A DNA stretch of 64,000 nucleotides from NCBI GenBank assembly GCA_007844125.1, contig CM017556.1:19522110-19586109 (forward strand). The letters run 5' to 3'. The DNA comes from Sinonovacula constricta. Taxonomy: Eukaryota > Mollusca > Bivalvia > Cardiida > Solecurtidae. Below, piece after piece: positions 1-14,200 of this stretch. Every line of letters begins with the position of its first letter. The first letter of the stretch is position 1. Both the position numbers and the translations under genes were made by a program. Under the pieces are notes generated by a model. That model did no database searches and was not told the origin of the DNA. It saw nothing but the letters and a program-made list of their open reading frames with translations.

Positions 1-2
1 TC

Positions 3-672
3 ATGGCATCACAAAGAGGATCAATCATCACAACGTATGATATTGCAAAACTGTCTGGTAAATCCTATCAGAAAGCACTGACACCTGCAAATGTAACAGC
101 TGCCTTTAAAAAGTGTGGAATTTTTCCCTTTGCTCATCTGTACCAACAGAACTTCTGCATTCATCTGTCTCTTTCAAGAAGAGCACACAAACACCTTGTG
201 CTGATTACAGTTTGAGAGAGCTGCTGGAACAAAAAATGACAGAAACTGGTCCAAAAGCTTCACCCAACACACCATGTTTGAAAAAATCACGATCCTAATA
301 AAAAAGAAACCAAAAATTGGAGGAAGGGTCATTACAGATGACATTATAAGAGAAATTGAAAAGTTCAACCAACAAAATACATCAAAATCCGAGTCAAAAC
401 AGAAAACATCTCCAAAACCATCAACCAGTTGCTCTTCAAAACAAAAACAACATAGAGACATATTTGTTGATTCGGATACTGAAACAGAAAGTGTCAGAGA
501 GGATGACAAGTGCTATGTCTGTCGTAGATTTCCAACCCCTGCGCTGAAAACGTGTACCAATTTAGTAATTGTAAAATGGGCAGAATGTACTATGTGTGGT
601 CATTGGTGTCATTTAAGGTTCTGCAGTCCAGTATTAAAAACAGCAGCATTTAACATTTTTTACCTGTTCTAG
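3..672 (+). pseudogene. pogo/Tigger-like transposase, decayed 3' part
   Basis: The first ~43 residues (TYDIAKLSGKSYQKALTPAN, then AAFKKCGIFPF) match the end of the DDE region in pogo/Tigger/Jerky-type transposases, where a helix precedes a G-I-F/Y-P-F motif. The reading continues in a second frame (about 130-290) and a third (about 275-672), so at least two frameshifts break it. The third frame carries a basic KKPKIGGRVITDD stretch and a Cys/His-rich tail (CYVC, then CTMCGHWCHLRFC) like the PHD/RING-like zinc finger that ends many invertebrate pogo proteins. The N-terminal HTH and catalytic part would lie left of the window. No terminal inverted repeat was recognised downstream. Once a cut-and-paste transposase, now dead. 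Family call is confident; subfamily is not. Confidence 0.8.
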
Positions 673-2116
673 TTAACTGTTAAATAACTTAATAATTAAC
701 ATTTATGGGTTATATCCAGTTTATACAGTGTTCTGAACACTCTTCTTTCAGTTTCCATGAACAGGTGTAAAATGTGCTGATAATCATAATGTTTACAGCA
801 GTAAAAACTGCAGCCAATCAAAATCCACGACTTTAGAAGACTCGTTTTCAAAATGGCGGCATTGAATGTTCATTCAAAAAACTTTGTTTACAATTTAAAG
901 GAGTAAAGTGGGTGAAAGGTCATTGATGATTCAAGTGGATGAAGGTTTGTAAATTATTATTGTTAGGTTTTTGTTTGTTTACCTATCATTTGTGTATCAA
1001 CAGAATTAAAAAAATCGATTTTTCTCACGACTTTACGTGACCAAAGCATATCTGATATATCATTGGTGTATTTCTGTTCTCCATACCCTGATTTTCATGT
1101 TCATGCTTCATGTGTCAAGTTAAACATCATTCTTTTCAATTGTTATATATATGCATACATAAAACATAGTACCTTAACAATATAGATTAATAAAATAATT
1201 TATCATAAAACGTGATGCGTATCTTTCACCCTTTTGTACCAGATAATATGTTTCTATCGTTTTCTTCTATATTCCTGTAAAGAAATTGTAATTGTAATTA
1301 TAATTAATTATACATGTACAAAAATATTAATAAGTTATAATTGTACGATAAAAAGTTAAGTAGGGCCTTCGTTTATTATTAAGTTTTCAGTCCTCTGGTC
1401 AATGCAAACTAAGTATAAATACTTAAATCAAGAAAACTGGTAAACTGTGAAAGTCCATATGTATAGTTTATGTACACCTGTATCAACTAGCAAACCAGTC
1501 AAATAAGTTGCAGATAAAGAAAGAACCGCCTAAAAAAAAGGGCAGTTTTTTTCATGCATGTTGGGGTTGCTTGCAATATTAAACCAATTACATTTTGGCC
1601 TGTATTTCTGTACATAAAACCGGTTACAAAAATCAATGTTCCAATACACAAAGTGATGTGGTTTGTACAGCTAAGGCAGTAGTGGAAGTTTGCCGCTTAT
1701 ATGTTTCTGTATAGTTGATGCGTTTTGTTCTAATTATTCTTAATTTTACGTACAAAGTCCATGATCTCTCAGAACACTTTATAAGCAGACTGTTTTGATT
1801 ACTGCATGTGTCCTGCACATCACTCTGATTATTTAGAGTTTATAATGTGTCCAAACGTGCGAAAGTTTGTAGCGGCACTCTTCGCAGTTAAGTATTGTCT
1901 TCGTGGCTGTTTGGCATGTTCCTCCTCGAATTATTCGCTGAGCGTTGCCAAAATGGCCATCATTGTTTTAGTGCGATGTAGCAAAATAACAATGAGAACA
2001 ATAACAAAAAAGTTTGTGTTAAATTTAAGCTTACTGCTTATTGACTGGCAGGCAAGCAAACTTTGAATGTAATTGAGTCAAAATAATGTGTTATTGTCAA
2101 ACAAACTGGTATATAC
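673..2116. other. AT-rich non-coding stretch left of the last CUB exon
   Basis: No supported exon. The missing 3' exons of the MIB/HERC2-CCP-CUB gene should start here or beyond the window edge, entering in phase 1. A short hydrophobic minus-strand reading near 1945-2080 was examined and does not fit that phase. Confidence 0.4.
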
Positions 2117-2276
2117 CTGTGAAAATGTTAACTTCAAACACCATCCGTCTCTTGTCAGTTAATAATAACTGGATTCTGGCAGCATGTTGAGATGGTGTCA
2201 CACTACGCAAATAATATGAAGGATCAAGGTTGTCTTGTAAAAGAAGATCATCAGTGGCATCAGCACCATCTCTGAT
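2117..2276 (-). CDS. exon 12: CUB domain 3, second half
   Basis: Acceptor TTGTAG, donor ACAG|GTATAT; phase 0-1, 53 codons plus one base. Starts IRDGADATDDLLLQ, the CUB V/I-R-D-G segment, and ends RRMVFEVNIFTG. No cysteine. The intron before it is 3.2 kb. If the donor were not used, a stop follows within eight codons, giving a possible short isoform that ends after CUB 3. Confidence 0.83.
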
Positions 2277-5200
2277 CTACAAAGATACACACACAATGTA
2301 ACTATTTTAAATAGCAGATTTTAAGAATGATGGTACAAGCACAAACCCAACCAACGATAGACCGCAAGCATAAACCACTTTCTATTTCTTTAAATAAAAA
2401 ATAAAGTAATATTGGTATGTCAATGACCTGAGTAGTGATATATGTAATGGTACTGTCCCAGTATTGGCTGCCGAAACATATTAAACGCAGTTGTAAAAAA
2501 AGATGATATTAAACAATTCACACGTACACTTATTCGCCAAAAAATATTGAGTTTGTTTTAGTACTTTCAAAACATTGTTTTTCAGCGCATTATATTTTTT
2601 TATCAATATGGACACGTGACCCATTTTTTTATATTTTGTATATTCTAATCGAAAGGTGTTCGGTCGACTATGCGATACAAAAATGGTTTACCGCATAACT
2701 GATAGTTTACAAACCAAAAGACATTGTTAGCGGGCCATATCGAATATCAATTCGCACATTACCCTAGTTTCAAATGACATTCTGTTATAAGTGGTTTTAC
2801 GACGAGACATTTATGGAGCACATATATTTTTGGCTCCGAAATAGCCTGTACACTGTATAACGATGTGCCTTCACTAATAGCACATGATCCAGAAGCGTCC
2901 CTTAGATTTTTTCTCTGTTCTTTTCCTAAATACCTCTGACAACGGAGTTTCGTTTTAAATAATCATCTGAGTCGTTAAGGGATCGATTTAGTGTACAATG
3001 TATTTCTTCCGTTATAGGAACATGCTTAACAAGCAAACAATATAACGTGGAGATTGCACTACAACGTAGCTGAGACATTCTCTTGGCAATAACATTGGCA
3101 AAAAAGGGTATGGGTTACCAATCTCGGTTGCTGAACGCAATATGGAACACCAGGTATATCAGTATTTCGTAAATTAATTACAGTTATCAATCTTTTTTTC
3201 TTTTAACGAGGAACATTGTCACCTTAAGTTCAAATTTTAATTGTGTGAATTTTACCGGTATATCAAGTTATGTGCAAGTAAATCTTCTTTTTACTTGTGT
3301 CGATACATGAACATAATGACTTAACATAATTTGATTAATCAATTTAGATTAGCTTAAGAATAATAAACCGCTCATATGTTACTTTGTAGAGGATGCATTT
3401 GGGAATTATAAATATAGTATATTTATATATCTAGTAAGCAGACAGTTGTAGGCATAAACTAATTGTAAATATTTGCAATTATGCCTTTAAATAAACAAAG
3501 CAAATATGCCTTTAGATAAACAAGTGACACAAATTATTTGCGAATATATACTTAAAATTGATTTTAAAATAACGTAAAAGTATATGTCCTCTGAAATATA
3601 ACAAACAGAAATTTGTTATATTATAACCCCACAAGGAAAAGTAATCTAAATTAATGTGCTACCGTTCACTTCCACTTGTATCTGTTGATCCAATGAACCA
3701 GATTTCTTTCAAAAGTGTGTTTTCCTTAAGACTAAATGAACCAATATCATTTTTCTAAGTGCAAATACAGTGCTTAACGAATAACAACATGTGTGTTCTC
3801 CGGCTGGGTCCATATATAATTATGATAAATTAATAGCACCAAAAACTGAAAAGATAAAATAATGGACACCAAAAAAATGTATTGTGTTTTATAACATTAC
3901 TTTCACTTGATAAAAATGTAAGACTTCACAATCGAAGATTCATGGCACAAAAATTGTTTTAGATTTAAAAAAAAAAATTAAGCATTTAAAATAGAAAAAA
4001 ACTTGTTTTGCTTTTCTAAGGCGATATTTATATGCCCTTTATAACTTAAATGGTTAAATTAAATAATGTTTATAATAACTAATAAATAAATAATTAGTCT
4101 TAAAAAAATAATAAATTACATACATTGAAGCATTTAAACAAAAAGAAAACATTTAAGACTTTCAGATTTTAGATTGAAGTTTCTATATTTAGTTAAATAC
4201 TTGTGAAAATATAATGAAATTATTATTATATTGAGAAATTACTGGTACCAATCAACAAGATACTTATTTTATTTTATAAGAATGTGACTTTGCAATAAAA
4301 AGGGGCATTACTTTACAATCGTATTAATTATGGCTTAGTAATCGTTTTCATTAAAGCCCTGGTCTAAAAGTGATTTTAAAAAATGATAGTTAATTTCAAC
4401 AATACAATATGGTACACCTGTACAATCACGTCTCTTATCAAATTAATAAAGTACACTAAATGAGGAAAATTCCATGAAAATTAAATAAAAAGTCGTAAAA
4501 TATAAAAAAAAATCCATCAATTCAAACAAAACATGAATCAAATGTTGTTAGGCCAAGAGAGGTGTATTTTTAACTTTTAAAACTGTTTAGTTTGTTTAAA
4601 CGTAGCTTTTGATTTAAAAAATCTAATAAGCCATTTTGAAATTGAAGTCTATTTTAGATTTTATTTAAGATTTATGAGTGATATTTATGATGACTACTTT
4701 GCATAGCTAATAATTTAAAAAATAACTTTACACATGGAATATACGTAAATAACGAAAGAAAAATTTTCTATATTATTGTTAGTTGTTAGCAGACTTCTTG
4801 TCAAATTGTGCATTAAAATTTACTGAACAAAGCTTGGACGAAAATTTATAAGAAAATAATCATAAAATAAACAAAATTTATTAAATTTGTGTAAAACTAG
4901 GAAAGGTAAGTATGCAATTTTAGAAACTTGCATAATTGATACAGGACCATTATCTCCATTTAATTAATTACCTTTAACTAGGTACCAATTTTATACTTTC
5001 TGGAAAAGTAATAAGCATTTTACTGAGCAAACAAAATGTTACGAAGATAGTCATAGAAACCATTAGCTTTCATATAGCCCAAATGACTTTATTTTTGCGT
5101 ACATTGGATTTTCTGTTTCTAGACACAGAAACGAACATGTTGGTAACTATTAAAAAGGTCTAGGCAGGTGGAGGGGTGTGCGGTAGCCATACCATCATTG

Positions 5201-8200
5201 TTACATTTGGATATGTCAATATATATTGAGTAAAGTATTAAGATGTTTACTTCAAGCTATAAGAAGCGTATCTGTGACTGTATGACTAGGAATAGGCATA
5301 ATAATCACAACTTTAGGAGTCTAAGCTAGACAAGCTCGTTATTTCCACTTCCACCAACATTAATAAAGCACAAATGATGATGATAAAGAGAATCATCAAA
5401 CGATCGTTCCGTTACCCCGTTGACAACATCTGTGTAGACATCAAATACATTATGTTTATTTAAATTATTGTATAAATCACAGCTTTAGAGGTGTTTATCA
5501 AACGATGTGAGATATTACCTGTAGCAACCCATAAACTTCTAGTTGACCGCTCAATGTGATTTTTTCATTTGGTAAAGCTTGAACAATCCAAATACATTCA
5601 TCCAAGTAGTCATCGTAATAAATATACTGACGTATTCTCGTTCCATATTCAGTGGCATTGAAGAATCCACCACATCCTGAAAATAAGCAAAACCTAATAC
5701 TATTTTTTTCTTCAAGTATGTTATTGTTGCAAATATCAGTTTTACGACTAGTGACATCTTTAGTCATGGGATAAAGGCACAACAATGACTATTATTTTAT
5801 CAGAAATTTTAGTATCCAAGCTTACTGAAAATTAAAAATTTCAGATTTAAATAGGCATAAATACCATATACCAACATAGTCTTTACTATTCCATAAACTA
5901 TGTTCGTGATCGCAATTCTGAGAACATGTTAATTTATTGTTTTTAATAAAACAAGCAAAACTGTAAGGTGCAAAATTTCTTTGCCTGTCTGAATAATCAT
6001 TTCTAGAGAAATGCATATTGTGTCAGATAGGTGCCTTAAAGAAACGAGCAATCTTAAATAAAACATGTGGGAAACTTATTATCCTTACCACCACAAGTAA
6101 AGTTGCTGACAGACCAAGTATAGTCATCCTGACAGACGGTTGATAATCTGTTACCAGTCATATCAGGGAAGGTACACGTGGCTTCACTTCCGGGCAGTGT
6201 GAACTTGGAATAGGTCACCCGTTTACTAGGCATTTTAAAATATGCACAACCTGAAATTTTGTTGGATACAAATGGTTCAAAAACGGCGTTTTAGAATAAC
6301 GTTTTAATCCTAAAAGGCATTTGAGAATGTACGCAACCTAAGACTATTTCATATTAAACAGCTAAAAGTAATTTCTCTCGAAATTAATGCGTCAACACGA
6401 TAATAATTTCAACGTTTCTGGCGGACCCACTTGCAGTATAATTGCTCAAGACTTCTTACAGGGCTGAGTAACTGAGTCATAAGAAGAATAAGATATACAT
6501 CAACATGTTATGGCTAAAGCAGAGAAAAAAAGAGAACAGAGCGGCCTAATATAAAGTTTAAGAAAAGAATCGCATACTATCATGTGTCCAAGTTTTCCAA
6601 TAATCAACTGATGTTGTCTTAAAAATATTTACCCTGAAAGAATCATGAGGAATGTACTTCATGGGGTTTAGGGCGATAAGTCCAGACACTTGTTGCACAT
6701 GTCTGCGCAGGAAAAAGTCGCAGTATTTAATGTCAAAAACAAAAGACACTACGGTGTCATAGAAACACTAGTTTTCAAAGACTATTCATTTTGATAACCT
6801 TGCATACTTGATTAATTTAAGAGACCAACAAAATTATTTTTCATTATAATAACAATGACAAAATTGCTGTGGCAAGTTTCTGTCGCACGTGTTCTGCCGT
6901 CACTTAGGTTTATAACCGACCGGTATCTACTCCTGGAGAAAAGATTTTGATGTTGTTAATATTATTTTGAAACAATACGATAAAAATACATGTATTCTAA
7001 AATAAAACCAACGTCAAAAGCCTGAGGAGGAGAAAATTTCAATCATAGTTTGCAAGTGCTACAAAATTATCTATATAAACAAAACTATTGTTATTCGTTT
7101 TTCTATCTTTACGCAACCGAAAACGCCGACATCTTGGCAAAGATATGTTTATCGTAAGCGAACATTTACTAGGAATATTTCAATTTTGCTTTGAAGAAAC
7201 TATAAAATTTGAAAAAAGTATCAATAAATTCATGTAGATACATGTACTATCGCATCCCTCCTTTTAATTTACCTTAGATGGCTACTGATCAATATAAACG
7301 AATTGAAGAATTTTTTAAACAACTTTAGATAAATATGTGAGTGTACCTGATAAAGCCGCTTGTAAAGAAATTTGTGTCTAATACATGTAGATAAAAGTAC
7401 TCAGTTTTGATTTATCAATAACCAGTTTTTAACATAAGCTAACGTTGACATTAATACAGTCATTGACAATCATAAAAACATGTTGCAAAGATTCAATATC
7501 ACGCTTAAAGGAAAGCAACATGTTTCTTTACTGTACTGAACACAAAAGCTTCACTAAACTCCATGCAATTACGATTCATATAAATCAAAATAGGCGACTA
7601 TTCGTGGAATTCGTGGAATTAATACCACCTTCGCCCGCTATGCTCGTTTCCTTTGATTTTTAATTCCATGAAGAATCGCAAATGTTTCTACAAGCGGTGA
7701 CTATGTACATAAGATTTAAGCATAAAAATGTTGCTTACCAGCAGAGTAAATTATTTCCGGTGACCATATATCAGAATTGTTTCCGATCCAAGAAACGCTC
7801 AGCCTTGCAACTGGGCCATTCACTGACAGTCGGTTATAATAATAATAATGATAATAATAATAATAATAATGTTGGCACATTCTTGCTAAAAGCGTACTGG
7901 TGCTGTCGGGACCATCACGGACCTGGAAACACAACAAAAGGTATGTATGTGATAGCAAAAGAAAAGAAAAGAAAGCAGACATTATGAAGTAACGCAAAGA
8001 CAACTTTTCATTTCAGAAATCTTTAGCAACAATACAAAAATTGAAAACTTATTTTTTTCTATATATAATAAATATTTTTACTTCAAATTGAATGATTGGG
8101 CAAAACAAAAGTATATTTTCAATATATATTATTTAAATTATTTGCTGGAAATAGACACCTACTGAAAGTATAAATCTACATTCCGAGTAATCCAACAGCA

Positions 8201-11200
8201 CCAAGCCTACACGTGTATTGACTGGTCCTCTGACAATCCAGTAACACTCTTCGTGGACCTCAGCGAGAAACAATTTAAAGGAGAATGCATAGCTTTTACT
8301 GTAGCTGGTGTCCTGAATAAGTATTGTCTCATTGCTGCAGCCTGTCCAGTCAAAAATATTATGTATAACATTCAATCAATTTTCGTTTAATTGTGATATT
8401 TAAATAATAATGGATTGTCTTTATTCGTATTCTAGAGAAAAGAAATTGTTTAGATCAAGTGAAGATTCAGTTGTAGTAATTGAGATTCATCGTGACCGAA
8501 TGTCTTAAATCGTCACTTACTTGTTTCTCTTTTACAAAGCTTCATTGAGCTCATTTGTAAATTTCCTAGACGCTCAACATTGCTTTTCTAGCTGTGGTAT
8601 ATGTAAATAAAATATACACTATTTGCAAATTACTTTACTGTGGCTTTTTACTAATATAAACACTACATAACTCTTAATAACGGAATAACATTGTACCTTA
8701 CCTTAACACATTCGGTACCCCCACAGACTTTTTAATCTTAAAGTGTTCTTTATGAGAGACATTGACAAGATGATAAAGAGAACAAATGGTAAACGCATTT
8801 GAATTAAGACTCCGTCAATTACCTATTTCTGCACCTTACTCAAATCAAGTCTTGGCAATGTTTACAAGCAGTATATGTGGACGATTAAAGACTTCTCAGA
8901 AAGCGAAGTAATAACAAAAGAAAACTAATTCGACATGTATTTAGCAAAAATGGTTGGCATAATAATTCCGATTGAGAAAAGACCACAATTTATGACAGAC
9001 ACTTAAATAAACAGTTGCATCTGCATCAGCTCTAACATTTAAGTCCCCCATGCATGTCTTCACTTTTTATAAACTTATGATAGTTATTTCATAATAGTAG
9101 GTACTGTGTCATATGCTATGTTTAAACATTACGCAGAGAATTCTAGCGGTTTAAATACTTTCAAAATTGACGACAAACTGGTAGACATATGTGTCCACTG
9201 TGTACGATTAAGTCCAATGTATTTTGCTGCATTTACGCCCATGTCACCCTAGAAAACCTCTTCTTTAATAGCTTTTAAGATCCGATAAGCCTTCTTAAGT
9301 GACTTCTTTGTAAATTACCATTACGTGGCACAACTCGTCATCTTGTTTATGAAATAAAGGGTATCCAAAGACTACAAGGATATTCATATTAACTCTTAAT
9401 TTTCAACGAGGAACAAGTCAAACAATACGAGAGCTGTTATTTCGGCGTAGCTGTCTAACCTTAATGTCGACCTTGTTAAATATGCTGATGCAAGTTAAGC
9501 CCAGAGGAATATCAAAGCGACCCTTATTGGCAGATCTTCCAGATAACACCATATACCGTAAGCGTCTTCCAAACGACGAGTTATTAAAGTAATAAAAATC
9601 AAAATTTAATTTCCGTCTGTACTGTTGTGCATAATGCATACATGACTATATACCAGTCACCTTAAATTTAATCTCTGTCGAAGAAAACAAAGGTCATCGT
9701 GTTTGCAGTCTCACTGTTCTTGAGTTTCGCACGATAATCAGGAAACAATATCAAAGTGCATTAGAGAGGTGAAAGGGTTGACAATTTATCTATTGCATTA
9801 TATACAACAAGCATTTCATAATTCACAACAGTATATTGACATTTATACCAGAAACGTTGCTCTTGTTTTTAAACAACATAAACTATTATAATTGTAAGAC
9901 AATTTATACTCTGGTGTTTCAGTCCTTAAAACCTTTGTGTCTTCAGAAAATCAATAAACGAAGCATATCAAACATGCGCATATCTTGTCTGACCCATATT
10001 TAAACTAAGACCTAATCAAGATGGTAGTTTGATCTTTACATTGCACTCAACATATACGTGTTCCGCCTCGCTCCCGTTTAATTTTACTATACATGTGTTG
10101 TTTTTATAGCTTTTAGCCACATTTGCATTTGGTAGATTAGACGATCCTAGTACCAATCAAGCGGACTACGGATATGCACTAAAACAAGAGACCCATGATA
10201 TCTCTGAAGCGCTCACTTGAGGACACTTGCCTTAATTATACTTTACATCTAATCACAATAATAAATACGTGTATACAGATGTGCCTTTGGCATCTAGTGA
10301 TCAGTTTTTATGTTTGTTTAGCAAATACGTATATACATTTATCGTTTAAGATATCTATTTAGATTTTGATGAAGGGTTGTGGAGGTAAGATCTAAAAAGT
10401 TCGTTTATGGTGTCCACGTTGACATCTTAACCGTATTTCCGGAATGTGGCACTTTGTTTGGGGTCACTCCCATTAAGTCACTACCAGGCTTATTCTTTGT
10501 GAACTTACCAATATCGTTTTAAACTTGCACTTATAAATGGTAAGAAATTTTATTATCAAATTTGGTGCAAATAAAGTTTCGATTACAATATATGACTTGT
10601 ATATTGTCTTTTTAGTAATAAATATTATTTCAAATAAGTCAATAAAAACGAATAAAATCAGCAACAAAAATTAGCACTTGGGTGTGAAGAAGATTTTTAA
10701 TTACTTGGCTCACATTTTCCTTCGTTTGCGAAACTTAACTCGTAAATGACAATGGCGGACGAAGTGATATATATTTTAGTGAGAAAAATAAACGTTATAT
10801 TTTACTCATTCATATATTCGCGCTACTACATCATAGAGTTTAAACACAGTATTTGGCGACAGAAAAAAACAATTTGAAGCCACTTATTACTTTAATACCC
10901 TCAGAAAAAAAAGTTTAGAAGTTCGGGAAGTTCGCCTTAAGAACATACGTTAGAAACAGTTCATTCTATTTATGTAACTTCTAATCTTAGTGCTTTATGC
11001 ATGTTTACATTTTACACATATATTTCGGCTTTTGTCGAGATATTGATAACATTGTTATATAAGTTTTAATTACCATTGGACTTGGTGTTGTGCATATAAT
11101 CCCAGCGATAATTCCTAGCATACTAGGGATTTAAATTGGATCCTTCAACATTGTTATCAGATACATTAAATATGTTACAATGCGAGGCTTTACCCCGATG

Positions 11201-14200
11201 AGTGCATTTGTAAACATTATTTATATTGGCTTTAATATTTACCAAAAATTTATCAGCTTCTTTTAAATACAGAAAAAACGTGTACGAATTAGGACAAAAT
11301 GGATTAAATATTTTAATATTTTTGACAATAAATAATAACACTACATGTCACTTATTTGCCAGGATAATAATGGACATTGCATATAACCTATGACTTTAAT
11401 TTGCCAATTTCATTTAGAATTTTGTGTTATTATCAGATGGGATTAATCTTGTTCATGCAACCAAATTAAATAAATGTAACTTGATCAAGATAAATGCCTT
11501 TTATTGGTGTTCAACACTCATCTGAAAAGTAATGCATATCAACCCACTCGTCATTACCAAATCTGTTTTCTATTATACGGCCAACGCTGTACGGTTAGCT
11601 AGCTATTTTTAAACTTAAATTTAACGTGACCCCGTGATCAAATATTGGATCATCCAATTCAACAATTTTGAAGAAGAATCATCAGGAAGTTACAGTTTGA
11701 AGCGGTCTGTCATCCAAGTTTAAGCATCCCAATCCTTACTGTTGACCAACTGACCGTTCAAGGCCGGTCTATTTTTCTCTGTGTTTGTCATGTTTCGTCT
11801 CGGTGTTTTTGTTGCTTTTACAGTTACGCTTTTTTAGAGTGTATGGGCCTTTGAGTAGCGGTAGTTCAATTTTTATTACTGATAATTGTTATGGGGCTTT
11901 TTTATTTGTTTTTCTTATTTAGATAAGTATATTGAGGCAATGAGGTAATTCGGGTCGCTTTCGAATTCACCGCGATTGCCTTGCGTTAGCATCCCTAATT
12001 AGGCCATAAGTGAGGTTAGAGAGCCATGCCGAATATAACCTTCCCACGGTTGTCATAAAATAGACATTGGTGGTAAACGTGAAAAGGATCGTCGACTTAC
12101 CTACAGGTTGACATATCGGCATAGAGTCGTTCCATGTTGCGTTGTTTGTACACTGTAGAACAGACGGTCCTACGAGTTCATGTCCCGATGAACAGCTAAA
12201 ACGTGTTACATTGCCTGACCTTCCTGCATAACCCTCGGGTAAAGTCAACCATTTACATGCTTAAAACAAAAATATGTTTAAACAAATAATACATTTTACT
12301 AAGAAACAATTTGATACAACCATAAACATATGTAAGACAATAGATTATGTTATCAGAGCTGGTCTTCTTGTTAAATCGATATAATGTGGCATAATTTTCT
12401 ACAAGGTTTACACACAGCCGCATAGAAAACTTCATGAATTTTATGGATTTCAAACGGCGGATTTGAAAAAAAAAATATTGGTTTACATGTACGAACGGCG
12501 CAGGTTTACCGGTTATATTATCGCATGATTTGGTATCGCTTGAACCATGACATACAACCAAAACCTGGTTAATCGATTAGATACATGGAGGCCTGCATGA
12601 TCGTTTTAAATCAAAGACCATTGTGAGACTTTCTTACATCCTGATTAAATTGTGTATAAGGCACAATATTCATTTTCATATAAACTACTCATTTATTACA
12701 TTTTCTAGACAATTCTATGTCGGAGAAACAGTAATTTCTGTCTAATCATCTTATGTGGGAAGAAACATTCATATCATAATATATTTAAATTGGGTTAACC
12801 GTCTTTGTCATGTCCTATGGAAAACATAAAATAATAGAAAAAAATCTTTCTTTAACAGAAAACGCGTATACCTTTCAATATTTTTACGAAACTAATACAG
12901 ATTCTATTGCAACTAAATGTATAAAAGTATTAACATAAGCGCTGTGTTAAGTTATATTCAATTCGACTTGTTTCCTTTTTACATATGTATCCGAAAACTA
13001 ATCACATATTTATAAACACTGTTTATGGGTCCTACAAGTTATTGGAAGGAGGAACAACACTTGAAATAACAACGGGGAACCAAGTGGTCTGTTCGAGTTA
13101 AATAAACGAGATCTGTAGGGCAAATAATAGTACCGTTGTGACTTATGTTTCCTTATTCCAATTAGTATACTTAAGGCGTTTCCATAGAGAAAAGGAAAGA
13201 CAGTAACCATTAACTAACATTGAAAAATTAGTACGCAAAGTAGCTGGTTTTAATTAGTCGACGCGGGCTATGGGAAAGGGATGTATACATGGAAGTCTTC
13301 TGTTAATACCAGCTGACTAATGGCCACAGTAAATATGGATTTATGACACTGCCCATTGTGATTTAATATCATGTTCTCTTACATAGATTATCCAATCTAA
13401 AAGACAAGGTCACATATAATCCTCAAATTATCGGTGATTATTTAACAATCTGATCTGTTTATGGTGAATTGTAAAAGCTTTTCCTTACAAAAACAAAATA
13501 TAAGAAAATATAAATAGACAAAATGTGCAAATTCAACTTGAGTTTTGCACGTCTTCATGATCAGAATTTTTTTTTATATACTTAATATATTCTCGTGCAC
13601 ATAAATATGTTATATAACTGTATCGGGACAAAGAAAATAATAGAAACAAGAGGATATAAATTTTGTTCTAAAAAGTGACCTTAGTACCTGGTTTGTATGC
13701 CAGCATAAATCCCCGGAACAGTCTCGCACTCTCCGTGTACAGTGTAACAGATATATTGGATGTTTGAGTATATTCTCTGCTGACATTATAAATCCAGTTG
13801 CAATTCATGTCATAGGTATATGGCCAAAAGGAAAGCTATTATAAAAAACAAGACATTACAGATTAGCTATCTAACAGATGAGACAACGACTCAGTTTGTT
13901 TGCTCTGAAGTGCCTTATGCTATATTTGAATCATGCTTATCGTGAAAATATATAAAGTGAGGCTGCAAAACCATCCCCTTAAAATAAATTACTTCGGTAT
14001 GTTGTTGCATTATTTTAGCCAGTGTCTTTTATACTTGCAGCCGCTTCCGATTACCATGAAATGGCAAGGTCGCCAAGCCACATGTAGCCATGCTTTTCGT
14101 GACTAATACATTCATTATTTGCATAAGGCTTTTAAAAGTGCTAACATATTACATGATCGCTTTTGTAATTGTACTGCAATAAAATTATAAAACATAGAAT

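Noticed and set aside
1945..2080. Hydrophobic minus-strand reading (FFVIVLIVILLHR, then a stop) as transmembrane end of the CCP/CUB protein
   Set aside because: No acceptor gives the required phase 1 in this frame, and the intron from 2117 would be only about 40 bp.
5498..5785. Longer ORF around CUB exon 11
   Set aside because: The part above 5676 is intron read-through; a good acceptor and the CUB start set the true edge.
9418..9639. Minus-strand ORF in intron 7 as an extra domain
   Set aside because: No recognisable fold, no cysteines in CCP/CUB order, and phases of exons 7 and 8 already join without it.
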